Source of the DNA: Ustilaginoidea virens
Lineage: Eukaryota; Ascomycota; Sordariomycetes; Hypocreales; Clavicipitaceae
Assembly: GCF_000687475.1 (NCBI RefSeq)
Contig: NC_057317.1
Span: 868,001 to 932,000 of the forward strand
Reading direction: 5' to 3'
DNA: 64,000 nt
Both the position numbers and the translations under genes were made by a program. A model generated the notes under the pieces. That model saw only the letters and a list, made by a program, of their open reading frames with translations. It did not search any database and was not told the DNA's origin. Shown one piece after another: positions 1 to 12,077 of the stretch (positions are counted from its first letter, which is position 1; every line of letters starts with the position of its first letter).

Positions 1-344
1 GGGAAACAGCCGGCGCTGACTAATGCTGCTACTGCTACCCCAATCTGGTTGGTGGGTGACTCATTGGCCACTCAGATCTATGTACGTCAAAAAGTTCAAC
101 CTCGAAACTTCTCCTAGTGGCTAACATGTCAAATCGGAATAACGCAACTCGCGCCCGCTCTCTTTCTTCGCGGCATTTCTTTGTTCTTCACCTCAGTAAA
201 CTAGAATCTGATCAGCCTGTTCTATTATACGTCCCACCGCTCACCGGGGCTGCGATTTCACGAATCAAAACTTCACGTGCTTGCTACCGCATTTGATATC
301 AGCCAAGACTCTGGGCGAGTTCAACGTTCCTTCTCTCGCAAATC
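1..344 (+). promoter_or_regulatory. Upstream region of the NF-X1-type gene
   Basis: No credible coding region is seen before the start codon at 345. The stretch holds a CCAAT pentamer near position 38 and a CACGTG E-box-like palindrome at about 274-279, roughly 70 nt before the start codon. These are candidate promoter elements only; the left window edge may cut the promoter or a further upstream gene. Confidence 0.4.
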
Positions 345-3300
345 ATGCCCGAGGCCCAGGGTTCTGAATCCCAGGCCTCGTCTCAGCCTCGCAATCAGCA
401 CCGTGGCCGCTACAGAGGCCGCACTGGCAGGAATAGACCTCAAGCAGAAGGTTCCAGCTCCCCTGATGGGTCTGCTCCCGGTCCTTCGCGGACCGAAGCT
501 TCGCCTTTCCCAGCGAGCTCATCGACCGCGGAGGCAAAGGTCCAGAAATCGCCACGTTCAGATCACCAGGGTTCCCGTGCCCCTCGCAGAGGAGGGGGCG
601 GAGGTCGAAGGACTTGTGGACAACGACAAACCCGCCCAGGTGGACATGACAGCCGTGCGCCGAAACCACCTGCTCGTAGAGCCTTCGGTGGACATTTGAC
701 CAGCGGAGCCACCGATTCTGACGACGGTCCCTCTGCAGTCATCGCCGGGCTGAGCGCTGATGCTCCAGAGTTTATCCCTGGTCAGCCCGTAGTGGCCAGA
801 AGGTATCGAGTTCCCCCCCCCTCCATTCCGGTTGTTGGGTCCTACAGCCTACGAGCATGGATTATTCTAATCTTTGGGTAGTAGTAAACCGCTTAAACCC
901 AAGGCTCTCGTGCATCCCAAAATAAAACCTCCCAAATCTACCGCAGGAGACCTGGGAACCAGGATTCACCAAGACATTGGCAATCTCAACTACGAATGTG
1001 CAATCTGCACAGACGACGTGTCACGGTCCTCTCACGTCTGGTCTTGTGCACTGTGCTGGACTGTTGTGCACATAAAGTGTGCCGAAAGATGGTACGAGAA
1101 GCAGAAGAAGCAGCCGGACCTACAACCTCCCGAGTCTCAGCGAGAAGTCACATGGAGGTGCCCTGGATGCAACTCTCAGTTGTCGGACGAACCTGGATCC
1201 TACCATTGCTGGTGCGGAAAGGAGCTCAACCCGTGCCCAGCTCCATCCTCCCTACCACCCCATTCTTGTGGCCAAACATGCTCGAGGCCGCGACCGACAT
1301 GTCCCCACCCATGTCCGCTGCAGTGTCATGCTGGACCTTGTCCCCCTTGCGGTTTGGCAGGGCCAGCTCAATCCTGCTACTGCGGCAAGAACGAATCTCG
1401 CAAGCTTTGCAGAGAGACCGACTACGAGAATGGGTGGAGCTGTGATGAGATTTGCGGCGACTTGCTCCCATGCGGAGAGCATTCCTGTCCAAAAGCTTGC
1501 CACTCGGGATTCTGCGGGGATTGCGGCATGACTGTGCAAGCCAAGTGCTATTGCGGCCGAACGGTGAAGCAAATACCGTGTTCCGAACAGGAGGAGCCTC
1601 GGCCATCTTTCGACAAGGTCGTCAAGAGCTGGTTCGAGGGTGTGTTTACATGCAATCAGGTCTGCCAGCGCAGCTTTGACTGCGGCGTCCACAAATGCTC
1701 CAAGACTTGCCACCCCCAGGAAGAGCAGCCTGCGCACTGCCCGTTCTCGCCGGATTCCGTGACGCATTGTCCATGCGGCAAGACACCCCTGGAGAGCCTT
1801 GTTGACCAGCCACGAACTTCGTGCGAGGACTTCGTGCCTCATTGCCGAGAACCTTGCCATAAGAAGCTGCCGTGCGGTCATCTCTGCCCATCCAAATGCC
1901 ACACTGGAGACTGCGGATCTTGTTACGAGACGATCGATGTTCCTTGCGTTTGCGGGCGAACAAGCAGCAGGTCGCTCTGCCACCAAGGCCGCATCGAGCG
2001 ACCAATGTGCACGAGAATCTGCCAAGCGAACCTTGGCTGCGGCCGGCACAAGTGCGGCGAACACTGCTGTCCGGGGGAGAAGAAGGCGGCCGAGAGGCAG
2101 GCAGCGAGGAAGAAGCACAAGCGTCCAGAAGATGCCGCATCGGTCGAAGCAGAGCACATCTGCATCCGGACGTGCGGGAGACTGCTGAAGTGCGGAACCC
2201 ATCACTGCCAGCAGATGTGCCATCGCGGTCCTTGCGCCAGTTGCCCCGAAGCCATCTTCACCGAGATTAGCTGCGACTGCGGCCGGACCGTGCTCCAGCC
2301 CCCCCAGCCGTGCGGCACTCGACCTCCCGACTGCCGATTCCACTGTCTGCGGCTGCCCGGCTGCGGCCATCCTGCCGTCGAGCACAGCTGCCACCCGGAC
2401 GGAGTGTCATGCCCCAAGTGCCCATTCCTGGTCGAGAAGTGGTGCGCCTGCGGCAAAGAAAAGCTCCACAGCCAGCCGTGCCATCTTCAGGAGCCCCGTT
2501 GCGGAAAGGTGTGCGGCAAGAGACTGAGCTGCGGTCTTCACAACTGCGCAAAGCTATGCCACAAGCCTGGAGATTGCGAAGACGCAGGTCCGTCGCCCAA
2601 GCATTGCGAGCAGCCCTGCGGGAAGGCCAAGCTGTTCTGCGAGCATCCGTGCCGCAACACCTGCCACGGACAGAGCCGTAAGTTGAACTCTCCCTCCTCC
2701 CCTTTCCGTGTTTTCCCCTTTGCTTTCGCAGCACGTGGAAGCTAACGACGGGGTTTCGCCCAATCCACGCAGCCTGCAACGAATCGTCCGCCTGCACTGC
2801 CAAGGCGGTTCTCAGATGCCCATGCGGCCTCCGCCAGCAGGAGTTGAAGTGCCTCGCTAGCAGCTCCAACCCTGCCCCCAGCCGGCCGGACATCAAGTGC
2901 GATGACGAGTGCCTCCGGCTCGAGCGGAACCGCCGCCTGGCGGCGGCGCTCAACATCAACCCGGCGTCTCACCAGAGCGACCACGTGCCGTACTCGGACA
3001 CCACGCTCGGGCTGTTCAGGGAGAACCCTCAGTGGGCCGAGGCCCAGGAGCGCGAGTTCCGCGTCTTTGCCTCGAGCCCCAACGAGGTTCGGCTCCGGTA
3101 CAAACCCATGGCGCCCGCGCTGCGCCAGTTCCTGCACGCCCTCGCCGACGACTACGGCCTGGAGAGCAGGAGCGAGGACGTCGAGCCGCACCGCTACGTG
3201 GTGGTGTTCAAGGGCGCGCGATTCGTCTCCGCACCGACCAAGACCCTCGCCCAGAGCGCCGGCACCAGAGAAAAGCAGGCCGCTGCCGCATCGCGAGCTC

Positions 3301-3848
3301 CGTCGCCGCCGCCGCCGCCGCCGCCCGCGGCACCGCAAGCCGCCGACCCCTTCAACAGCTTCCTGCTGACGTCTCCGCGCTTCGGCCTCACCATCGACGA
3401 CGTGCGGGCGGCCCTGCACTCGGATCTGGCAGCGCAGCCCTCGGTCCGTTTCGACATTAGCTTCCTCCCCTCGGAGCATGTGCTCCTCCGAGCCGTCCCG
3501 TCGTACTCGGCGTTCCTGGCCCCCACGGCGCTGCACCAAGCCCTGGCGAGCATCAAGCCCCGGCTACGCGAATCCGTCCAGGCGGCCCGTCTAGCCGCAG
3601 CCGTCGTCCTCTGCCACGCCGACCCCAGCGGCACCGTCACCCGCAGAGACGACGCCAACACGGCCCGCGCGGCGGGGTGGAGCGCCGTCGCCAGCCGGGC
3701 CGCCTCCAAGGCCACCACCTCGGCCGCGGGGCCCGCCCAGGAACCCGCCAGCGGCGCAGGCCGAAGACTCGTAGGGCTGAGGAGGAAGAAGAAGATTGAC
3801 AGGCAGGAGCCGTGGGCGTCGCAGCTAGATGGCGAGGTTGAATGCTAG
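345..3848 (+). CDS. FAP1: NF-X1-type zinc-finger protein with RING-like and R3H domains (FAP1/NFX1 family)
   Basis: Three exons join in frame: 345-802, 882-2677 and 2773-3848 (donors GTATCG and GTAAGT), giving 1109 residues. The N-terminal ~190 residues are disordered and rich in Arg, Gly and Ser. A RING/PHD-like Cys cluster starts near residue 192 (CAICTDD, then CALCW). It is followed by many NF-X1 fingers of the CxxxCH type up to the third exon (for example CGEHSCPKACHSGFCG), and by an R3H domain near residues 860-910 with a conserved RYVVVF strand. The C-terminus is basic. Family knowledge: yeast FAP1 binds the FKBP12 prolyl isomerase and metazoan NFX1 is a DNA/RNA-binding regulator with possible E3 activity; the exact role here is inferred. 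Length matches the family. The second intron interrupts the zinc-finger array. It converges on the hydrolase gene to its right. Confidence 0.95.
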
Positions 3849-4932
3849 GACAGCACGGCTCGGCATGGGTACAGCACGGTCAGGTCCAGCCCAAGGCTGG
3901 CGTGCAGACCCGCGCACACGGGAGCGCAGAACAAGACCCGAGAAGCAAGCAAACGGGGCACTCGGTTGCTGCCGAGGCCAACCGGCCATGGATAGTAGAG
4001 CTCAAGGTCGCGTAGATCTGTGTGGTGGCTAGGTGAATCAGCGCGCTGGCCCTCGTCTTGTCCTTTGCCCCATACGTGAAAAAAAAGCCATTCAATTCAA
4101 CAACTCTGTCTAGTCTCACGCCACCTGGCCCTGCACAAACGACGCATGACAAACCCCAGGCCAGACGGGCAAGTCCTTGCCGTCTTGCCGACTCCCCAAT
4201 CAACGCACAACCCACGGCCCTCAAGATGTTCAACCGTACGAATGGATCCTGACAAAGATGATGAAATCGTTTGCCGGGCCCGCTCCCGCGCCCCATGCAG
4301 TGGCACCCTCCTACCCACGTCGGAAGTTCTTTTGACACGCGTTGCGTTGCGTCACGCGACCCAGAACACGGCAGGCATATCAGCGATGCGTCACATGAGC
4401 TTGCCGCGCATTGATTCTTGCTGGAAAAACAGACCCCTTGGGTTTCACACCACCGACGAATCGAGAGGCATCGCCCCCTTGTCGCCGCGAGCATGTGCTT
4501 TTGCGAAATAGAGTGAGAAGAGGAGAGGAGAGGAGAGGGGGAAAAGGAAAAATAAAGGGACGCAGATAAGTGCCAGTAGATTGGAGTCCTTGGGCGGTGG
4601 TGCGCGGCACCTGACGTGCGTTGCGTCCATCTGGACCAGCTTCATGAACCCAGAACCCAAGACAGAAACAAAAAAGGCAAGAAACAAGCATGCAAAGCAT
4701 GCTGATTACATCGTTGGGACCAAGTGTCACGTACCCCGCCGTCTGAACCAGAAATCATGGCACGCTCAACTTGGCCGACCTTCTGTCTGCTCCTTGTTCG
4801 CTCAAACACCGTTCAAAACTCGTCATCAGAAACAGCGTGGTAGTTGCCCCCTGCATCTACGAGGAGGGCTGGTAAGCCATCTGTCCAGGATGCCAAGATG
4901 TCGCTGAAGTCGCCCGCGAGTTCCATCCAGGT
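3849..4932. other. Convergent spacer
   Basis: This 1.1 kb lies between the 3' ends of the NF-X1 gene (+) and the hydrolase gene (-). The open frames in it lack protein-like composition and splice support. A short GAGAG purine run sits near 4512-4540. I see no gene. Confidence 0.5.
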
Positions 4933-6314
4933 CTATGTTCGCGACTTTTCCCCGGCTGGCTCACTTGTAACTTCGGCTACAAAATCGGCAATGGCCTCGA
5001 AATAACCCTCTTCGAGGACACTGGAGTTGTGGTCCCCACCCGGCAACGGCTTCCATCGCTTGCCTGGGGCATTGCAAAGTTCGTATAACTGGCGCATGTG
5101 ACTAGGCCTGTTTCACAAATCAAAAAAAAATATTTTGTTAGCTTGACAGAACGGCAAGAGTACTGCTTCAGGTGTTCGCTGGGAGATGAGGGATAGAAAT
5201 GGATCCAATCAGTCAAATTTATGATGAGTAGTAAAATCAGAACGCAGACGGTTCATATTTTGTGGGTGATGCAATATGGTCATCATGTGATCCAATGAGA
5301 TGAAGAGCTTGTCGTGGCGACAGTTAAAAAACAAAAAAGCAGCAGATTACTTACGGGACAATTTCGTCCTGCAGACCGCTCAGGAACAGAACGGGGACTT
5401 TGTGGATGCTGGGCAGCGTTGAGTCGCTCGGCCATACTTGATGGCAAAGCATTGTCAAATACTTGGCCGGCGGTATGACGGACGGTATGAGCTTCCGCAT
5501 GGACAGGAAGGTGTTTTCGAGAACTAGGCCAACAATGTCGCCGGCCTCTTGATTCTTGGCCACCAGCCGTATACTGACCGCGCCACCGAGACTTTGACCG
5601 TAGATAACCAGGCGGTGGCCGCTGGTTTCAGCCCTTTGACGCAGGTATTTCAGCCCAGTTTGTGCGTCGATATTCAACCCCGTTTCGTCGGGCTCACCAG
5701 TCGACGTGCCATATCCTCGGTACTCAAGCATGAAGACGTTGCAGCCCACGTAGTTGATGAGCATTCTTGCTATCGGAATGCGGTGACCAATGTTGCCCGC
5801 ATTTCCGTGAAACATCATCACGGTCACGTTGGAATTCTTGGTGTTGCGGGGTCCTCGGATGTAATAGGCAGAGAGCTTCTCTCCATCTTCGGTAGGTATA
5901 ACAAGCTCTTCGAAGTCTTGAATTCCAAACTGTGAAGGTCTCGGTACATCTGTCCGTGAATTGGGCGGCATGTGAGATGGATATATCAGAGCTCTACGAA
6001 GATGACAATGTCAGTGGTCAAGGTTGTTTTATAAAAGGAAATAAGTAAAAGGGCAGGAACAATATACTTTTGCTTAAAGTATAACAAAGAGGTCACAGCG
6101 GCGGCGATGCCCTGGGGTTCAGCAAGTCAGCGTCGTCTCCATGTGTGTTTGGCAGGGAGGAATCTCGCGTATTGGTGTGGTGATTGATGGTGGCACATAC
6201 CGTGGACGCCAGCGCAGGTAAACGCATGTATGAGGCTACGGAGCTGAGGGCAGAGACAGTCTGCTCCATGTAGCCGGTGAGCGTGGACGCGGGAGGGGAG
6301 TTGGGACTTGACAT
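4933..6314 (-). CDS. bem46: BEM46-like alpha/beta hydrolase
   Basis: Four exons on the minus strand (6314-6201, 6111-6068, 5993-5355, 5107-4933) give 323 residues. The 44-nt second exon supplies the membrane-anchor end and joins smoothly to the catalytic part. An N-terminal hydrophobic stretch (about residues 30-53) looks like a signal anchor. Alpha/beta-hydrolase motifs are FHGNAGN (oxyanion loop), GYGTSTG and the nucleophile elbow YGQSLGG. The acid probably lies in LSGLQDEIVP, and the His in GGDHNS of the last exon. Family knowledge: BEM46/ABHD13-type proteins are ER- or plasma-membrane-associated and affect polarity and ascospore germination in Neurospora; the substrate is unknown. An in-frame ATG six codons upstream (6332) is an alternative start, but the later one matches the family N-terminus. 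The acceptor of the last intron has a clear GCTAAC branch site. Confidence 0.95.
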
Positions 6315-9300
6315 GTCCGACCGATGAGGCATTGGGGGCCTGACGATTTAAAATTAAAATCGAAATTAGCCGTCGCTCGTCGACGATCTAGCTCGATTGC
6401 GAGTTCGTGCAGGCCCCGGCCCGACAGAGCTTTGTTAGGTAGCGAGTGCTTCCTAGTCTGCAGCAAGAGTCAGAGAAGCGGTATGGGCAAAGGAGCACAG
6501 GTTGGCTCGACAAAATGTCCAGCTCTTCACAGGACATCCACGCGCGAGATGGCATTTGTGAGCACCGCGTGGGCAGTTGGTGCCGCAGAGCTGTGAATTC
6601 CTACAGTGCCTGCTGCCCAACTCTGTGCACATCAGAAAAGCACATGGCAGAGGCTCATGAGAGGGGGGGGGGGGAGCATATCTGGCAGGTAGGGGGCCAC
6701 GACGCGTCGAGCTAGAACGGCAGCATGCTTACTCCGTACAAGTTATTGTGTTGGGGGACTTGGGGCTGCTCAGCCGCGGCTTGGGGCGTAAGAAGAGGTC
6801 AAGTTGCACCGGCAGAGGGCAGAGAGGGTGGAACAAGGAAGAGAATAATGCAACCAGAACTGACGAGACAAAACGAGAAGTCCGTCCATTGGAAGTTTGA
6901 ACTTTGGTGGTGGAGCAGTGAGAGTACTGGCCCACTCCCGGCTTGTGTGCGGGGTAACTGTTCAAGCTACCTACATGTAGTAGCCTTGGTGCTGGGCTGG
7001 TAGCCTGGTAGGTTAGTGCCTAACGTATGTACCGGCAAACCACCTTGGGTACCTAGAGTACATGTACCTTTGGGGGGAACGTTGGTAGGCAAGCACGACC
7101 TGAAACATGTTGCAGAGCTTGGTCGAGCAGCCCGATTCCCTCCCTGTTCGCGGAGGCAAACGAGAGGGTACAGCATCAGTGATGGGGGCTTACAGTCATT
7201 GATGAAGATGGCTCAAGAGTCCCGGCAGACGATGAGACTTTTGTGGCCAGGCTGGAGGGACCGACATTTCGCTCACTCATCGTTGGGCAATTTGAAGGTC
7301 GAGCCCAAGGAAAGAGAGAAAGCACAAAATAAAACGAGTCCTGACGCAGTACCAGGTCACTCGATAAAACAAATGGAAAAAGAAAAAGAAAAAAGGAAAA
7401 AAAAAGGCAAGGAGCCTCAGCAAAGCCGCAAGTCCCGCAAATTCAGCAGTGACCCTTTTCTGGGTATCAGCGTTCCTGCAACTGTAAACATTGTCCACTG
7501 CAGGATAGTGAGTGCAATGACAGCTGGCCATCTTCACCAGAGTAACATGTACATATGCAGTGAACAGGGAACGTTGGCTTTTTCTGTCGGGTTGTCATCG
7601 GTGCTGCGCTGTTCTGTTCACGTCCACACCTTTTTGTATTGCTGGGTCGCGCCCATATACAGTATACAGGCCAAAGCGCGATCTGTAAACGCAATCACCT
7701 CATCTGCGTTGCCTCCCGCTTGATGAACGGGCCAAGGTACATTCCCCACAACGATGGTTCGTAGCATCCGCGAGGGAAACAATGCCGTCGAGGTGTTACA
7801 TGAAGGGTTGATCTGTTTGCAAGTTGTAACCGTATTTTCGAGCTCAGTTGGTTAGTGCTAGAGGTCTGTCCGATGTCCTGTGAAGAATTAGCAGCATTGA
7901 CGGGAAGAAAGGGATTATTGCAGAGCTACCGAGCCTGCAACACCATTTTCATCGATTCTCGTAAAGGCAGTGCTCACAGACACCAGGTCTCGTCGGCTGT
8001 TGGATGTTTTCTTACAAACCGCAAGGTGGCAGGCAGTGGGCGGGATCCCTATGCGACAGTTGTGAATTTCGAACCAGCTGATTGATAGTGGCCTTGAGTC
8101 TTGGAGTCTTGGGCTCAACCCTTGACCCCGGACTGCTTCGGAAAGGTTTCAACTTTTAACTCGGCCCAGGGCAGGGTGATGCAGTCATGATCAATGTTTG
8201 CTTGGTTCAATCCAAGACGCTACAGTGTATGCAGTGTCTGGTAGTAGCCGGTAGGCGCCTGGCAGCTGTGGCGGCTGGCAGCTGGTACCAGACGAATAGC
8301 ATGTCAATGCTTGCGTGCGGGTCAAACGGCCAGCAGAACCCCGGCCGAGCGGGCACCCTAGCGGAACGGGCGCTTTTAGGGGTTTGAGGGGCCAGCTGGT
8401 GCCAAATAACCAAATAACCAAATAACCCCCAGGCTCCCTATTCTGCAGGACTAGTATAATGTCTGGTATGTATTTATGTAGGAGAGGGCACGGAGTATGG
8501 AGTACGGGAGTACAAGTACAGGAGGGGAAAAAGAAAAGGAAAGAAAAAGGGCAGGCAGGCACCTGGCGTGTGTCGACAATGTATCCCTCCCTCCTGGCTG
8601 GTCGGTACATACCAGCTGGACCTGCCAGCACCACCGCGCTGGGGATGCGCACGTCGCAAACACCAGCCAGACGCAAACACAGAACAGTCTGGTGGCAGCG
8701 AGCAAGTCGTGTACATTACATGTAGGTAGCGAGCAGACCGTCCTCGTCCTCAATCAAAACATGTCATGTCAATCTCAAGTCCAAGACGGACAAAAAAGCC
8801 CGGCAAGGCTGACCTGACCCGTGGGCTAATTGGAAAACCCCCCTCCAATGTTTGCGCATGGCGTCATTAGATTCGTGCCTGAGTCGTGAGAGCGTGAGAC
8901 TGCTTCCTAAACAATGAGCGCCTAGCAACGAATTGATTTGTTTTTTTTTCCCCTTCTTTTTTTCTTGTTTTCTTGTTTTCTTGTTGCCTCTTTCTCCCGC
9001 ACCCCCCGTGGGCATCTCATGTCTTGGGGGCCCATAAATCTCGTTTGAGAATTTTTTTTTTTTTTTTTTTTTTTTTTTTGGTTCTTTTCCCCTCGACACT
9101 GACTGACAGGCTGGCTGGCTGACTGACCTTACCTGACCTGCGCTCATCATCGCGGCCTTTCTTTCACATCGCTACCTATCCAGGTTCAGCTCGTTGTTCG
9201 ACGCATTCCTCGACACAATCCTCGTCTCGCGCGCCGCGATTCCCCTGCCCGGGCAGCAAGGGGCGTCGTCAACCGCCACCAAAGCCCAAACTTCAACGCC

Positions 9301-11048
9301 CCTCTCAAGTCTGAGACGCATTCCGCAAGAGAGCCACTCGGCTCCAAACCCGCGATTTTCTTTTCTTTTCTTTTTTCTTTTTTCCTTTTTCTCTTTCTCC
9401 TTTTTTTTTTTTTTTTTTTTTGTTTTTCTCGGAAAAAGAAAACAGCACCCGCAATCAGGCAGTCAAAGGGCCGCAAGCTGACTCTAGCCCTGGCCTTGCT
9501 CTGCTCCGCGCTCGGATTGGAATTCACTGCCCTTTCAAAAATTTGACCCCCTCCAACACGCGATCGGACCGGACTCGTGCCCGCTGCCCGCTGCCCGCTG
9601 CCCGCTGCTCGCTGCTCAACGCGCAACGCGCAGCGCCGACGCCAACAGGCACCAGACAGACAGGTTGACGCTGGCGCAACGACCAGACCTCACCCCACTG
9701 CCACCACCAGCGGCCACCAGCTGCCACCAGCTGCCACTGCCGCTCTCTTGCGCCCACCTCCAGGCACGAGTACCTGGATACTACTGCACAACATCCCCCC
9801 CCCCCCTTCCACCCCCCTTCCCCCTCTCCTTACCCCAACGCCCCCCGCGTGTGGTCCGGCCGGCCGGCCATCATCTGCGCCAAACAGCCATTGACAGACA
9901 GCGGCGGAGTCTCATCCTATCATCTTATCATCATATTCTGCGCCCTCGCGTCACCCGTCGCCAGTGCCAGAAGCCTCCGACTTGCTCCCTTAGTATTGCA
10001 CCAGTTGAAGCTGGTTGACCTTTGGGCTCAAGCTTCCTTGGCCAGATACCGCGCCCACATCCCACATACTCATACTCTCCGAGACTGCCCGACCGAGCGC
10101 ACCAGACGAGACGCACCACACATTGCTCAATCAACAATCAACAATCAACAATCAACAATAAACAACCACGACGAACCCCCTGCTACTCCCGCGAAAAAAA
10201 TGGTTTCCTTTTCGTGCGAGGTCAGTCCCTGTGTCCCTTGCTGCCAATCCCCTTCCCCTTCCCATTCCCATTCCCATTCCTGTCCAAACCCCCTCCCCCC
10301 CTCCCCCTTCCACCCCCCCTGCCGTTTGATCACTAGGCCACCCCCCCAAGTCGTGCCCTCATGTTCCCCAAGGCGCATCCCACCAGGAGCATATCCATCG
10401 CACCTTGACATCACTCCCTCAGACACCCTCGACGCCCTCGACACCCTTAGCCGTGCAAGCTCACCAATAGATTGCGCTCGTGCTCTTGCTCGACATCGTC
10501 GCCCTTCCTCTCCATACGGTCCCTTTCCAGGTTTTTAACCATTGCCTGGCCCACTTAAAACTGCCTTCTCTGTCCATACTCTTTCCTCCTCCTGCTTCTT
10601 TCTTCCAATACAAAGCTCACACATCCAAACCCCCCCCCCCCCCCCCCCAAACATCTGCGCAAATCGCTCCGTGATTGCAACTTCAGAGACTGGAACTGAC
10701 TCGACTTCGCTTTCGAACCCGGCAGGCGTGCGGTGATGTTTTGACAAAGAAAAAGTTGGATCCTCACCGCAGTCGCTGCCACGGAGCTACTTTCACCTGC
10801 ATCGATTGCATGGTTCACTTTCCCGGAGTGCAATATCGCTCCCACACTGTACGTACGCACCTCCCGGGACTGCGCTCCCCGATGAAGCGCCTTGCGGCAT
10901 TCACATGGAACCGACGACGTCTAACTTGAAGGTATAGTCTTGCATAAGCGAAGATAAAAAGTATCAAGGTGCCTTATACAAGGAGAAAACGAGAAAACCA
11001 AAAAACACAAAGGCTGCTGATTCGCAGCTCAATAACCTTGCCGACACC
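6315..11048. other. 4.7 kb gene-free spacer with pyrimidine-rich leader
   Basis: No gene is supported between the divergent starts at 6314 (-) and 11049 (+). It contains a G12 run at 6663-6674, a TACTCCGTA motif at 6730, T tracts at about 9051-9079 and 9400-9422, GCCCGCT repeats near 9585-9615, a CAATCAA-type repeat at 10127-10165, and a C19 run at 10630-10648. The CT-rich half from about 8940 to 11000 resembles the long 5' leaders of fungal regulatory genes and could include untranslated exons of the 11049 gene. Longer open frames here are compositionally simple and were not accepted. Confidence 0.5.
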
Positions 11049-12077
11049 ATGTCGCTGCAGCCTTATGTTGAGGATGCTAGAGAAGATCGGGCGTACGAAC
11101 CTTGGAACGGCTCGCCAGGACCGGCTGAAGACGCACCATCTCATGCTGGAGCCCTTCCCGAGGCTCCCTCACCTCCTGCTGCCGTCACCGAGGCGCATGT
11201 CAATGTCTTTGACTTCCTGGTTGCTACTGGACAAACTCCCAATGCATCCAACATGAGTCTAGCTCTTGAACAGGAAAACCTCGATGTGGCTGGCAGCACC
11301 TCTTTGGTACGATACCAAGAACGAGTTTCCGAAGATTATCCCACGCAAGATGATTTAAAAACTCTCCATGCCGCTGGCCCTGTGCCTTCGAACGAAGCTT
11401 TCATCACCCCAGGCTCCAAGACCGAACGACACCGAAACCGGGGTAGCGACCCCAAGAAAGAGAGGAAGCGTAAGCGTCTCCATGTCGACGTGCCCGGGGA
11501 CGAGATCATGACGGACGCCCCCCCAGTTCTACACTCGGGGCTTACAGACGGCCTAAAAGGACTAATGCGACCCGTCTACCCTCCCTCACCTGACTACTCT
11601 GGAGGTGACGCAGGCGACAACTCACCAGCTAGTCCTTTGAAGAAGACGAAGCATTCAAAACGCCCCCGAGGCGAGCAGGTCAGCCACAGCCTGTTCGACA
11701 TGATCACCCGCGGTGTCATTAAATCTCCAAAGAAGTCAAAGAAGACGTCAAAGATGTCAAAGAAGCACTCTCACCGCCACCGAGAGAACAAGGATCCGAA
11801 ACTGATTGAATTCCGACCACAGTCCAAGGATAGTAAGGCTGACAGCAATGGTCATTTGGTTGTCTTCAAGCCGCGTGCCGATGCCTTTTTGTCCTTTGTA
11901 AATAAAGGACCCGAGAGCGAACGAGGATGTAGCATGAATAAGGCTTTGAAACGCTTCCATCGGGAACGTCAAGCTTCAGGCTCCAGTTTGCCCAGGTCAA
12001 CGGAAGAAAAGGAACTCTGGCGAACCCTGCGCATGAGACGAAACGAGCGTGGCGAAATAATCCTCTTCACGGTCTGA
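11049..12077 (+). CDS. Basic, lysine-rich protein of unknown function, probably nuclear
   Basis: A single open frame encodes 342 residues. I do not recognise a named domain. Visible features are an acidic N-terminal third with a motif VFDFLVATGQTPNAS that looks conserved rather than random, two basic clusters resembling nuclear localisation signals (KKERKRKRLH and KKTKHSKRPRG), a Lys/Ser/His-rich stretch near residues 220-245, and a compact C-terminus with a charged segment (KELWRTLRMRRNERGE) ending in FTV. The start follows CACC, a good fungal initiation context. The long pyrimidine-rich upstream region suggests a long, possibly spliced 5' leader. Normal codon usage and absence of stops over 1 kb support a real gene. 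Role unknown; a chromatin- or transcription-associated role is only a guess from composition. Confidence 0.8.
   Translation: MSLQPYVEDAREDRAYEPWNGSPGPAEDAPSHAGALPEAPSPPAAVTEAHVNVFDFLVATGQTPNASNMSLALEQENLDVAGSTSLVRYQERVSEDYPTQDDLKTLHAAGPVPSNEAFITPGSKTERHRNRGSDPKKERKRKRLHVDVPGDEIMTDAPPVLHSGLTDGLKGLMRPVYPPSPDYSGGDAGDNSPASPLKKTKHSKRPRGEQVSHSLFDMITRGVIKSPKKSKKTSKMSKKHSHRHRENKDPKLIEFRPQSKDSKADSNGHLVVFKPRADAFLSFVNKGPESERGCSMNKALKRFHRERQASGSSLPRSTEEKELWRTLRMRRNERGEIILFTV

Noticed and set aside
7016..7723. 235-codon open frame on the plus strand
   Set aside because: It contains a Lys-rich low-complexity run from an A tract and no domain; judged a chance frame in the spacer.
7840..7865. tRNA D-arm-like string (GAGCTCAGTTGGTTAGTGC)
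   Set aside because: It resembles a tRNA A box, but no matching acceptor stem, anticodon arm or B box (GGTTCRANNCC) follows at the right distance. At best it is a decayed fragment.
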